From NCBI GenBank assembly GCA_024228575.1, contig JAAETH010000595.1, forward strand, positions 27,613 to 91,612: a DNA stretch of 64,000 nucleotides, in the 5' to 3' direction. Below, in pieces: positions 47,044 to 57,943 of this stretch. Origin of the DNA: Actinomycetes bacterium (GTDB lineage Bacteria; Actinomycetota; Acidimicrobiia; Acidimicrobiales; Poriferisodalaceae). A program made the position numbers and the translations under genes. A model generated the notes under the pieces. The model ran no database searches, was not told where the DNA came from, and was given only the letters and a program-made list of their open reading frames with translations. Position 1 is the stretch's first letter; every line of letters starts with the position of its first letter.

Positions 47044-47089
47044 AGGTCAACAGGTTAGTGAACCCCTTGGGTTCATCCGCTCCCGACCC

Positions 47090-49759
47090 TCAGGTAGCCG
47101 TCTTTTTGGCCGGCGCCTTCTTTTTCACTGCCTTCTTCTTCACTGCCTTCTTCTTCGCAGGACTCTTCTTCTTGGTGGCCTTCTTCTTCTTCACCGGACC
47201 ACGCTCGCGTCGCATCTGCAGAAGCTCGGCTGCACGTTCGGTCGTGATGGTCTCGACGTCGTCGTCCTTGCGCAGCGAAGCATTGACTTCCCCGTCGGTG
47301 ACGTACGGTCCGAAGCGGCCGTCCTTCACAACAATCTTCGCGCCGCTGACCGGGTCCTCGTCGAGCTCCTTCAGGGGAGGCTTTGGAGCCGCCGCACCTC
47401 GCCGACGTTTGGGCTGGGCGAAGATGGCAAGCGAATCCTCGAGACCGATGCTGAAGATCTGGTCCTCGGTCTCGAGACTGCGACTGTCGCTTGCCTTCTT
47501 CAGATAGGGGCCGTACCGACCGTTCTGCGCTGTGATCTCCTCGCCGTCGGACGGGTCGGTCCCAACGATTCGAGGCAGTGACAGCAGCTTGAGCGCATCG
47601 TCGAGGGTAACTGTGTCGAGGGCCATCGAGCCGAAAAGCGATGCCGTCTTGGGCTTGGGTTTGCCGTCCCCTGGCTCGCCGAGTGTCACGTATGGGCCAA
47701 AACGCCCGGGCTTGGCGACCACGTCGATTCCCGTCTCCGGATCTGGACCCAGGACACGTGTGTCGGAGGGAGCCGACAGAAGCTCCATTGCCTTGTCGAT
47801 CGTCAGTTCATCAGGTGCCAGATCTTCGGGGATGCTGCAAGTGTCGTCACCCCTCGAGATGTAGGGCCCGTACCGGCCGACCCTGGCCACGACCGGAACA
47901 CCATCGGCGTCGAGGCCGATCGGAATCGAGTTGATCTCGCGTGCATCGATTTCGCCCAAGCGGGCCGAGACCATGTTCTTCAAGCCATCGGACCCGTCGT
48001 TGTCGGGACCCGATGCTCCGAAGTAGAAGTTGGCCAGCCAGGGGATCGCCTCCTTGCCGCCACCGGCGATCTCGTCGAGGTCGTCCTCCATACGTGCGGT
48101 GAACGCGTAATCGACCAGGTCGTCGAAGTGACTCTCGAGAAGAGCAGAGGTGGCGAACGCCGTGAAGGATGGAACGAGGGCGCTCCCCTTCTTCCACACG
48201 TACTCGCGGTTCTGGATCGTCTCGATGATCGACGCATAGGTCGACGGACGACCCACACCGAGATCCTCGAGGCGCTTCACGAGCGACGCTTCTGTGTACC
48301 GGGATGGGGGGGTGGTCTCGTGACCCTTCGCCTGGAGCTCGCGGGCAAAAACCTTGTCGCCTTCTTGTAGCGGCGGCAGCTGCTGCTCGGCCGCCTCGTC
48401 GCCGCCGGGCTCGGCCTCTTCGATGTAGGCCAGGCGAAACCCTGGACTGGTGATGACGGTTCCGCTGGTCGAGAACTCGACGTTGCGACCATCGGACGCG
48501 GCGCCACCCAGCTTGATGGTGATCGTCTCGCCAGTCGCATCGATCATCTGGCTCGCGACCGTACGGCGCCAGATCAGGTCATAGACGCGGGCTGCGTCAC
48601 CCTGCACCTCGGCGGCGACCTGGTCGGGATGACGCCACTGCTCGCCCGATGGCCTGATGGCCTCGTGAGCTTCCTGGGCGTTCTTGACCTTGCGGGTGTA
48701 GATCCGGGCCTCGGGTGGGAGGTTCTGTGCTCCGTAGCGCTCGGAGATGAGCGACCGGGCCGTCGTGAGAGCCTCAGCGGACAGCGTGGTGCTGTCGGTT
48801 CGCATATAGGTGATGAAGCCGTTCTCGTACAGACGCTGAGCTGCTTGCATGGTGCGAGACGAGGAGAATCCGAGCTTGCGGCCGGCCTCCTGCTGAAGGC
48901 TCGAGGTGATGAACGGGGCCGCTGGACGTCGCCGGTACGGTCGCGACTCGCGAGACGTCACCTCCAGTTCGTTGTCGATCAGGTCAGTGGCCAGCGAGTC
49001 GGCCTCGACCTCGGTCAGAACGTGAGTGTCGGACTTCAACATACCGAGATCGTTGAAGTCCTTGCCCGTCGCCAGACGTCTGCCCTCGAGGCTGGCCAGG
49101 CTGGCGCCGAAGGATGTCGCGTCATCGGCGAAAGTGCCGGCCAAACTCCAGTAGCCGGCCGAGACGAACGCCATTCGTTCGCGCTCGCGCTCGACGATGA
49201 GGCGCACGGCGACGCTCTGAACCCGCCCGGCGCTCAGCCGGGGCATGACCTTCTTCCAGAGAACCGGTGAGACCTCGTAGCCGTAGAGCCTGTCGAGAAT
49301 CCGTCGTGCTTCCTGGGCATCGACGAGGCGCCGGTCGAGGTCGCGGGGTTCGTCGATGGCCTGCTGAATGGCCTTCTTGGTGATCTCGTGGAAGACCATA
49401 CGTTTGACCGGTACCCGTGGGTTCAACACCTCGAGCAGATGCCATGCGATGGCCTCTCCTTCACGGTCCTCATCGGTTGCGAGGTAGAGCTCGTCGGCAT
49501 CCTTCAGCAGAGCCTTCAAGTGACGGACCTGTTCCTTGGCGCGGCCGGTGACGACGTACAGCGGTTTGAAATCGTTGTCGGTGTCCACGCCCAAGCGGGC
49601 CCATTTCTCGCCCTTGTGACTCGCGGGCACGTCGGCGGCGTTGCGAGGAAGGTCGCGGATGTGTCCGACCGAAGACTCGACGATGAAATCGTCGCCGAGG
49701 AAGCCGGCGATCGTCTTGGCCTTGGTGGGTGACTCGACTATTACAAGCGGTTTGTTCAC
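47090..49759 (-). CDS. topA: DNA topoisomerase I
   Basis: 889 residues. It relaxes negative supercoils. Toprim domain with LVIVESPTKAKTI at the start and the DxDxEG motif TDEDREGEAIAWHLLEVL; active-site Tyr in GFITYMRTDSTTLS. The C-terminal half has several zinc-free topo-C repeats (DGRFGPYVTDGE, GRYGPYLKK, GRFGPYVTLGE) and a Lys/Ala tail (about the last 40 residues) like that of mycobacterial TopA, needed for processive relaxation. ATG 49759. Confidence 0.97.
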   Translation of the reverse strand: MNKPLVIVESPTKAKTIAGFLGDDFIVESSVGHIRDLPRNAADVPASHKGEKWARLGVDTDNDFKPLYVVTGRAKEQVRHLKALLKDADELYLATDEDREGEAIAWHLLEVLNPRVPVKRMVFHEITKKAIQQAIDEPRDLDRRLVDAQEARRILDRLYGYEVSPVLWKKVMPRLSAGRVQSVAVRLIVERERERMAFVSAGYWSLAGTFADDATSFGASLASLEGRRLATGKDFNDLGMLKSDTHVLTEVEADSLATDLIDNELEVTSRESRPYRRRPAAPFITSSLQQEAGRKLGFSSSRTMQAAQRLYENGFITYMRTDSTTLSAEALTTARSLISERYGAQNLPPEARIYTRKVKNAQEAHEAIRPSGEQWRHPDQVAAEVQGDAARVYDLIWRRTVASQMIDATGETITIKLGGAASDGRNVEFSTSGTVITSPGFRLAYIEEAEPGGDEAAEQQLPPLQEGDKVFARELQAKGHETTPPSRYTEASLVKRLEDLGVGRPSTYASIIETIQNREYVWKKGSALVPSFTAFATSALLESHFDDLVDYAFTARMEDDLDEIAGGGKEAIPWLANFYFGASGPDNDGSDGLKNMVSARLGEIDAREINSIPIGLDADGVPVVARVGRYGPYISRGDDTCSIPEDLAPDELTIDKAMELLSAPSDTRVLGPDPETGIDVVAKPGRFGPYVTLGEPGDGKPKPKTASLFGSMALDTVTLDDALKLLSLPRIVGTDPSDGEEITAQNGRYGPYLKKASDSRSLETEDQIFSIGLEDSLAIFAQPKRRRGAAAPKPPLKELDEDPVSGAKIVVKDGRFGPYVTDGEVNASLRKDDDVETITTERAAELLQMRRERGPVKKKKATKKKSPAKKKAVKKKAVKKKAPAKKTAT

Positions 49760-49870
49760 GGTTCTCTTGGTGTCACTATTTGTTGTGCGGGATGAGTAGA
49801 TGGGGCCTCATCGGAGATTCTCCTCGTCCGGAACGTACAGGACTTGAGCCGAATCGCCGACCTGGCATGA

Positions 49871-50770
49871 TCAGTGGGCCTGGTGACGGCGTCCCAGTTC
49901 GCCCAACATGACTACGACGAGAGCGGCCACCACGGCCCCGATGGCTGCCCCGGCGATCTCACCCGATACGGGCGACCCCAGCTCGACGTTCTCGAGAGCG
50001 TGGGTGCCTTCGCCCTCGCCGACAGGCCAGGGCCACAACACCCGCAGCGAGCCGGCCATCAGCCCGATGAGCGCCGCCATAATCGTGCTGCGGTGTCGAT
50101 CGAGCAGCCAGTGCAGGAGGGTCGAGAAGCTGGCGAGACCCACGACGGCGCCGACCCCGAACACGGCGACGGTCGCCAGTTCGCGCTCGTCGACAGCAGC
50201 CGTGATGGGGTCGTACATGCCGAGCATCAGCAGGATGAACGCGCCTGAAATTCCAGGCAGGATCATGGCACATATCGCAATGGCACCGGCGACGAAGACG
50301 AGATGCAGACCCGGATCGTCGATCGAACCGGTTCGCAGTCCGAGAGCGAAGAAGGCCCCGACGGCGACGACACATGCGATCGCGAACCTGGGAGGGTCCC
50401 ACCGTTCGACCTCTCGGGCTGCAACGAACACCGATGCGGCCACGAAGCCGAAGAACACTGCAGAGACCTCGACCGGATGGTGCTCGACCTGGGTACGAAT
50501 CCACGACACCAGCACCACGACCGCCAGGCCCATGCCAGCAAACAGGGGAATCAGGAACATCCACTCGACCTTGCCGAGCCGCGTGACGGCACCCTTCACG
50601 TCGCCTCGCACGAGATGGGCGAGAGCACCCGCTCCTGTTCTGATATTTGATATCAGTCGGTCATAGATACCGAGCAAGAGTGCGACCGTTCCACCGCTGA
50701 CGCCAGGCACGACGTCGGCGGCACCCATCGCGAAACCTCTGGCCACCTGTGCGGGGATGCGTTTGATCAC
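49871..50770 (-). CDS. DUF368 membrane protein
   Basis: About 299 residues from GTG 50770, with eight or more membrane helices. RGFAMGAADVVPGVSGGTVALLLGIYDRLI is the DUF368 hallmark, named by its ends. These proteins are linked to undecaprenyl-phosphate recycling (PopT-type C55-P translocases). The frame stays open upstream to TTG 50932 through 2.4 copies of a 57-bp repeat, so the true start may lie anywhere in 50770-50932; no strong ribosome-binding site decides. Family members have short leaders, which favours the shorter form. Confidence 0.85.
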   Translation of the reverse strand: MIKRIPAQVARGFAMGAADVVPGVSGGTVALLLGIYDRLISNIRTGAGALAHLVRGDVKGAVTRLGKVEWMFLIPLFAGMGLAVVVLVSWIRTQVEHHPVEVSAVFFGFVAASVFVAAREVERWDPPRFAIACVVAVGAFFALGLRTGSIDDPGLHLVFVAGAIAICAMILPGISGAFILLMLGMYDPITAAVDERELATVAVFGVGAVVGLASFSTLLHWLLDRHRSTIMAALIGLMAGSLRVLWPWPVGEGEGTHALENVELGSPVSGEIAGAAIGAVVAALVVVMLGELGRRHQAH

Positions 50771-50807
50771 GCTGGCCGACGGTACAGGTTCTTCGTCGGT
50801 TAGTGGA

Positions 50808-50943
50808 GTTGCCTGCAACTCCGACGCTCGGGGATGTTCTGCCGAAGGCGGAACTCCTTGAGGAGTTGCCTGCAACTCCGACGCTCGGGGATGTTCTGCC
50901 GAAGGCGGAACTCCTTGAGGAGTTGCCTGCAACTCCGACGCTC
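50808..50943. repeat. 57-bp tandem repeat, 2.4 copies, at the DUF368 start
   Basis: Units at 50808-50864 and 50865-50921 are identical, followed by 22 bases of a third. 57 is divisible by three, so the DUF368 frame stays open and would read a repeated 19-residue unit rich in Pro and Ala. Each unit junction contains AACTCC-TTGA-GGAGTT and GGAGTTG-CCTG-CAACTCC inverted repeats. Confidence 0.95.
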
Positions 50944-51028
50944 ACGTTTCCTTCATGTCGGATCGCCACCATGTCGTTGATACCCCAGTGGCGGGTTCCA
51001 ACGACACCACAACACCGAAGGAGCCGAG

Positions 51029-51160
51029 ATGAACCTCGGACCGACCGAATTGATGATCGTCTTCGTGATCATGCTCGTCTTGTTCGGCGGTGCGCAGCTA
51101 CCCAAGCTCGCCCGCTCGATCGGCCAGGCCCAGAAGGAGTTCAAGGAGGCCGTCGACTAG
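51029..51160 (+). CDS. tatA: TatA-type twin-arginine translocase subunit
   Basis: 43 residues. One N-terminal membrane helix with the polar Glu (LGPTELMIVFVIMLVLFGG), the FGG hinge, then the amphipathic helix QLPKLARSIGQAQKEFKEAV. This is the Tat pore component that exports folded proteins. It is short for the family because the usual charged C-terminal tail is missing. GAAGGAG lies about 6 bases before ATG 51029. tatB/tatC are not in the window. Confidence 0.9.
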   Translation: MNLGPTELMIVFVIMLVLFGGAQLPKLARSIGQAQKEFKEAVD

Positions 51161-51228
51161 AACGAACGCGGGCCGGCCCCACCACCACCTCGAGGGCGAC
51201 GATGGGGCCGGTCGTTGGAAGGTGTTGA

Positions 51229-53343
<2,115 letters not shown>

Positions 53344-53479
53344 GTGTTTCCTTCTCTTCTGGGGATCGGAGCAGGCCGACGCAGCGCCTATGCGCGCGCG
53401 GTCGCCCGCTCGGGGGTACCCGGGAACCGTAGGTGGTTCAGAGTGGTCGATTCAACTATTCGCGCGAACCAATCGTCGG

Positions 53480-54802
53480 CTAGGCCGGATCGCGAGTGGA
53501 GCGAAGCGCGATCAGAGCGCCGACAGCAGCGATCGCCGAGGCCACCAGAATGCCGATCTTGGCCTCCGGCACGAGTTGCACGACATCATCGCCGGTGTAG
53601 GCGAGGCCGCTGATGAAGATCGACACGGTGAAGCCGATACCGGCTGCAAGGCCCATCCCCAGGAACTGGGCCCACCGGACGCCGGGCGGTAGATCGAAGT
53701 TCATGCGGGTGGCCAGCCAGGTGAAGAGCATGATGCCCACCGGCTTGCCGAGAACCAGGCCGAGGATGATGCCGATCGTGACCTTGCTCGAAGCTGCATT
53801 CGAGAGGGCATCGCCGCTGATTTCAATTCCGGCGTTGGCAAGGGCGAAGATCGGGATGATCAGGAAGCTGGTGAAGGGGTGCAGATGGGTCTCGAGCCAC
53901 TGGCACACGCCGACGTTGTTGCGAAGTAGGAACGCCGCTTGGCGGATCTCTTCGGCCGAGGGATCATCGGGAAGGTCCTCGGCGACGTCTTCAGCCTCTT
54001 CGCGGCTGAGAAGCGGAAGGGCCGGGGTCAACAGGCCAAGGGCCACACCGGCGATGGTGGCGTGCACACCCGATTGCCATGTTGCGTACCAGATGAAGGT
54101 GCCGAGCAACACGTAGACGGGCATCGCCCAGACACGGGCGATGGTGAGGGCGCGCGTCATGGCGAGACCGGCCACGGCCAGAGCGAGCCAGGCGAAATCC
54201 AGACCAGTGCTGTAGAAGATCGCGATGACAGCGATGGCGCCGATGTCGTCGACGATGGCCAGCGTCAACAGGAAAAGCTTCAGCTCGGCCGAGACCCGGC
54301 TGCCCAGCAGAGCGACCACACCAAGGGCGAAAGCGATATCGGTGGCCATCGGGATTCCCCAACCGGCCATGCCGTCGCCGCCGAGGTTCGCTAGGGCGAA
54401 GAAGCCGGCAGGGACGATCATTCCACCGAGTGCGGCGATGCCTGGCAGCGCTGCCACCCGTGGATCTGCGAGGCGTCCAACGACCAGCTCGCGTTTGATC
54501 TCGAGGCCGACAACAAAGAAGAACAACGCCATGAGACCGTCGTTCACGAAGTGGGCGAGCGACATCTCTGCTTCCCAGGAACCGATCTCCAGAAGCATCT
54601 CGGTGTGCCAGAAAACGTTGTAGCTGTCGCCTATGTTCGCCCATGTGAGGGCAACTGCTGTTGCGATCAGAAGCAGGATGCCCGAGGCGACCTCGGTGTC
54701 GATGAATCGAAGCACCGGCCGTGCGAAGTATCGGGCCAGAGCGCGGTCGCTGGCCACAAACGTCGGTCGTTTTGCAAGATTGGATAACGCATGTCCTGAC
54801 AT
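53480..54802 (-). CDS. nhaA: NhaA-family Na+/H+ antiporter
   Basis: 440 residues; a short polar leader before the helices makes it longer than the 388 of E. coli. Helix blocks HFVNDGLMALFFFVVGLEIKREL, PMATDIAFALGVVALLG and TLAIVDDIGAIAVIAIFY contain the paired Asp of the ion site (VDDIGA). It expels Na+ in exchange for protons and regulates pH. Together with hppA next to it, the region serves ion homeostasis. ATG 54802. Confidence 0.95.
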   Translation of the reverse strand: MSGHALSNLAKRPTFVASDRALARYFARPVLRFIDTEVASGILLLIATAVALTWANIGDSYNVFWHTEMLLEIGSWEAEMSLAHFVNDGLMALFFFVVGLEIKRELVVGRLADPRVAALPGIAALGGMIVPAGFFALANLGGDGMAGWGIPMATDIAFALGVVALLGSRVSAELKLFLLTLAIVDDIGAIAVIAIFYSTGLDFAWLALAVAGLAMTRALTIARVWAMPVYVLLGTFIWYATWQSGVHATIAGVALGLLTPALPLLSREEAEDVAEDLPDDPSAEEIRQAAFLLRNNVGVCQWLETHLHPFTSFLIIPIFALANAGIEISGDALSNAASSKVTIGIILGLVLGKPVGIMLFTWLATRMNFDLPPGVRWAQFLGMGLAAGIGFTVSIFISGLAYTGDDVVQLVPEAKIGILVASAIAAVGALIALRSTRDPA

Positions 54803-54912
54803 TGCTGCTCCACAGTACCGAGATCGATGGCCACACAGTTGTTGGGCACCCCAGTCGGCAGATCAACGCACCATCAAAGGATGCATCAAACCCACGCAGG
54901 CGCCGTTCCCCG

Positions 54913-56970
54913 CTACAGGCGAGCGCGGCCCTGGAGGAGTTTGCGACGATGTTCCACGAAGTCGACGAGCACGTAGTCGCCGAGGTTGTCGGGTGTCGTG
55001 AAAAAGGCGCGGCCGCCGTTGTAGGCACTGAGCTGCTCGATGAACCGGCGAAGCCCGCCATCGGGGTCGAGCATGAAGGTGTTGATCCGGATGCCGTCCT
55101 TGGTGCACCGCACGACCTCCTTCATGGTCGCGTCGATGGTCTCCTGGACGGGTGGATAGTTGAAGTAGACACCACCATTGGCCATTAGGTGGGCGGTGGG
55201 CTCGCCGTCGGTGATCATGATGATCTGTTTGGTGCCGCTCTGGCCTGCCAGCAGACGCCTGGCGATCATGAAGCCGTGTTGCATGTTGGTTCCATAGGCG
55301 AAGTCCCACGAGACCTCCGGCAATTCGCCGGCCGTCAACTCTCGAGCAGACTCGGCGAAGCCGACGATGCCCATGTAGTCACGCGGGTACTGGCTGGTGA
55401 TGAGCGAGTGCAGCGCCATGGTGACCTTCTTGGCGGGAAGGAAGTTGTCGCGCATGGGCATCGAGAGGCTGAGGTCGAGCATCAGCACCGTGCTGGCGCT
55501 GGTGGTCATCTCGGTCCGCTCGATCTCGAAGTCCTCGGGCGACAGCTGCACCGGAGTTCCACCACCGGTGCGGCGAATCGCATTCCTGACGGTCTGCTCG
55601 ATGTTCAGGTTGAACGGGTCGCCGAACTCGTACTCCTTGGTCGTGTAGGCACGCTCGTGTCCTATGCCGACCTTGTCGATCTTGTGTTTTCCGAGCTTGT
55701 CGCTGGTCAGCTTGTGGAACAGCTCGGCGAGGGCGTTCGATCCGATCTTGCGAATCGCTCTTGGCGTCAGCTCCAGACGGCCATCCTTGTTCTCAACGAG
55801 GCCTGATTCTTCGAGCATGCGGGCCATCTGGGCCATGCGCTGAAGACTCTCCGCACTCTCCTTGTCGAGCAGCTCGGAAACACGATCGAAATCGATGTCG
55901 GCGAGTGCGCCTGGCGTTGAAGCCTGTCCGAGCAGCTGCTGGAGGGAATCGAGCTCGCCCAGCTCCTGCATGACCGACGACGCCTGGCCGATACCCATCT
56001 GCTCGTCGCCGCTGAACTCCTGGCGGCTGTCCCAGCCCATCTGGGGGAACATCTGCTGGAGGTTCTGGCCGAGCTGCTGGGCCTGGAATTGAAGATCCAT
56101 GTCGTCCATCAACTGGCCCATGAGTTCCTGGAGCTGCTGACGCTGTTCTGGCGACATCGAGTTCATCATCGCCTGCATCGCCGCCATGCGCTGGGCCATG
56201 ATCTCGAGCAGTTCCTCGATCGACTGCGGGTTCTCGGGGAAGAAGTCGCCGTACTTGTCCATGAAGCCGTCGAAGTCGGTCTCCTCGCCTCGCTGGTGAG
56301 CCTCGAGCATCTGGTTCAGCTCGGCCATCATGTCCTTCATGCGCTGAAGGTCTTCTGGCGTGACCGATTCCATCGCTCCGGCCATCTGATTGAAATAGCT
56401 CTCGGCAATCTCCTGTCGCAGCTGCTCGGTCAGCTCGTCGAATCGTTCGCGGGCCTCTGGCGACACGAACTCGTAGTTGCTGAGGCTCGAGACCTTGCCG
56501 GCCAGGTCGGGAGGCATCAGGTCGAGCTGAAGGTTCTTGTCCTGCATCGACCGTTCGGCGATCTCGGAGAGGCGATTATCGCCCGATGCCTTGGCGTCGT
56601 CGAGATGATCCGCGATGGCGTCGCGCTCGTCCTCCACAATGTCGTCGAGCTCGTCCTTGATGTCGTCGTAGATGCCCCCGAGGTCGAATCGTTCGAGGCG
56701 TTCCTCACGTTGTTCGCGCAACCGCTCGAGCATTTCGCGCAGACCGACGAGTTCGTTCCCGTCGGCATCGGTCATCCCTTGCTGCATCAAGCGGCGCAAG
56801 GCCGCGTTCAGATCGCCGTGATAGAGCAGGTCGTCGGTGAGCTCGCCGAACAGGGCTTCGGCATCCATCTCGAAACCGACCTGCGTGCCATCCCAGGCCG
56901 AGTAGCGAAAACGGGCGCCTTCGCGATCGCGGTCACGCCTCCTGTTGAGCCTGCCTCCGAGGATGCTCAT
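54913..56970 (-). CDS. VWA-domain protein, partner of a MoxR/BchI-type ATPase
   Basis: 685 residues. The first two thirds are a Gln/Met/Glu-rich helical region (many MQ and EL repeats, about 100-340). The C-terminal VWA domain has MIDAS residues in MLDLSLSMPMRDNF (D-x-S-x-S) and MITDGEPTAHL. Homologues (Rv0959-like, 672 residues) sit next to a MoxR/BchI AAA ATPase gene (Rv0958-like) and are thought to act with it as a metal-chelatase-like or remodelling complex. Here the ATPase gene is 5.4 kb upstream, behind the island. Confidence 0.88.
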   Translation of the reverse strand: MSILGGRLNRRRDRDREGARFRYSAWDGTQVGFEMDAEALFGELTDDLLYHGDLNAALRRLMQQGMTDADGNELVGLREMLERLREQREERLERFDLGGIYDDIKDELDDIVEDERDAIADHLDDAKASGDNRLSEIAERSMQDKNLQLDLMPPDLAGKVSSLSNYEFVSPEARERFDELTEQLRQEIAESYFNQMAGAMESVTPEDLQRMKDMMAELNQMLEAHQRGEETDFDGFMDKYGDFFPENPQSIEELLEIMAQRMAAMQAMMNSMSPEQRQQLQELMGQLMDDMDLQFQAQQLGQNLQQMFPQMGWDSRQEFSGDEQMGIGQASSVMQELGELDSLQQLLGQASTPGALADIDFDRVSELLDKESAESLQRMAQMARMLEESGLVENKDGRLELTPRAIRKIGSNALAELFHKLTSDKLGKHKIDKVGIGHERAYTTKEYEFGDPFNLNIEQTVRNAIRRTGGGTPVQLSPEDFEIERTEMTTSASTVLMLDLSLSMPMRDNFLPAKKVTMALHSLITSQYPRDYMGIVGFAESARELTAGELPEVSWDFAYGTNMQHGFMIARRLLAGQSGTKQIIMITDGEPTAHLMANGGVYFNYPPVQETIDATMKEVVRCTKDGIRINTFMLDPDGGLRRFIEQLSAYNGGRAFFTTPDNLGDYVLVDFVEHRRKLLQGRARL

Positions 56971-57102
56971 GCTGTCCCTCCCAAGCCGGGAGGTTACTTC
57001 GCGACCCTTGAGACTCCGACATCAGGGTTCGGCCAGTGCTGTGACCGAGAGGTCGTGTTTGGTCGGCGCGTCCACCGCCTGGGTGTTGGGGTCTGTCTGG
57101 AT

Positions 57103-57520
57103 GGTGGGACGTCTGAACCGGTTCGGGTCCGTCGGTTGACCCATGAAAGGGCCAGCAGATCCAGCGGATCGTGCAGCGCCGTGGCGGCAAGAGCGACAAC
57201 CATACGTGAAATGGCGACGCGCTCTGGTTGTGCACACATCGGCTGGCGGCAACATGATTCCGGTGATCGCCCGGCTGGTACTCAGCGACGAGGACCGGGT
57301 CCGCGAGATGAGCCACCGGTTCAGCGACCTGGGGGTCCGACCACTGGACCCTCAGAGGGCGGGTGACCATCCCCGCCAGATCATGACTGAAGATGAAGCC
57401 TTCATCACCGAGACGGCCAAAACACCTCCCGAGAAACTCGACCAGCCCTTCACACGCTGGAGTATCCGCACGCTTGTCGACTACCTCGCCGACAACCCCG
57501 ATAGACGCCCACTTCGGGCC
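57103..57520 (+). pseudogene. Frameshifted, truncated IS630-type transposase remnant
   Basis: Pieces in successive frames spell the N-terminal helix-turn-helix region of an IS630-family transposase: EPVRVRRLTHER, then after a shift near 57150 QQIQRIVQRRGGKSDN, then after another shift near 57205 VKWRRALVVHTSAGGN...IARLVLSDEDRVREMSHRF..LGVRPLDP and PFTRWSIRTLVDYLADNP, where similarity stops. The DDE catalytic domain is missing. I see no terminal inverted repeats. The 130 bases before it (56971-57102) hold no recognisable gene. Confidence 0.7.
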
Positions 57521-57601
57521 ACTGCGCGAGTCCGTGGCCAGCAACTCGAACCACCCCAGCCGCATGACCCGCCACCCGCGCGACACTAGCGAGAACGGGA
57601 C

Positions 57602-57850
57602 CGGAAGATCTGGGACCTGGCCGACCCAGAGAGTCCAGCAACCCCCACCCAACACACCGTCCCGGTCAACTCCGTGTTTGCGTTGGAAATCGGGCGCGTC
57701 GCGATCGCCGGCGTAGATGGAACCGTCAAGGCATGGGACTCCGGTGGACACCTGTCTTGGTTCTGAAGCATCGTCGCCCACGCACTGTCCCACAGCGAAC
57801 ACGGAACAGTGATCGCATCCGACAACGGGTTCGTTAACGCCGATCTGTGA
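57602..57850 (+). pseudogene. Decayed C-terminal fragment of a WD40 protein, paralogous to the next gene
   Basis: 83 codons in one frame with an in-frame TGA at 57764. It reads KIWDLADPESPATPTQHTVP, VNSVFALEIGRVAIAGVDG, TVKAWDSGGHLSWF, stop, then HSEHGTVIASDNGFVNADL, end. This matches, piece by piece, the C-terminus of the kinase gene at 57944 (VKVWDLTDPDNPTTLTGHTD, DSEQGTVIATGIGFLIADL). A SENGT segment just upstream in another frame suggests one more frameshift. No start remains. Confidence 0.85.
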
Positions 57851-57943
57851 CACTGAGAATCGCCGCGAGGTGGATAGTCGTCCCCATAGTTCAGGGAGGC
57901 GTGCTCCTGCTGCGGTCCGCGAGACAGCCGCTGTGGAGGTGCG

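Noticed and set aside
50661..50972. 103-codon minus-strand frame reading the 57-bp repeats as Ser/Gly-rich units
   Set aside because: It runs out of frame into DUF368 and has no homology; kept only as a caution about the start.
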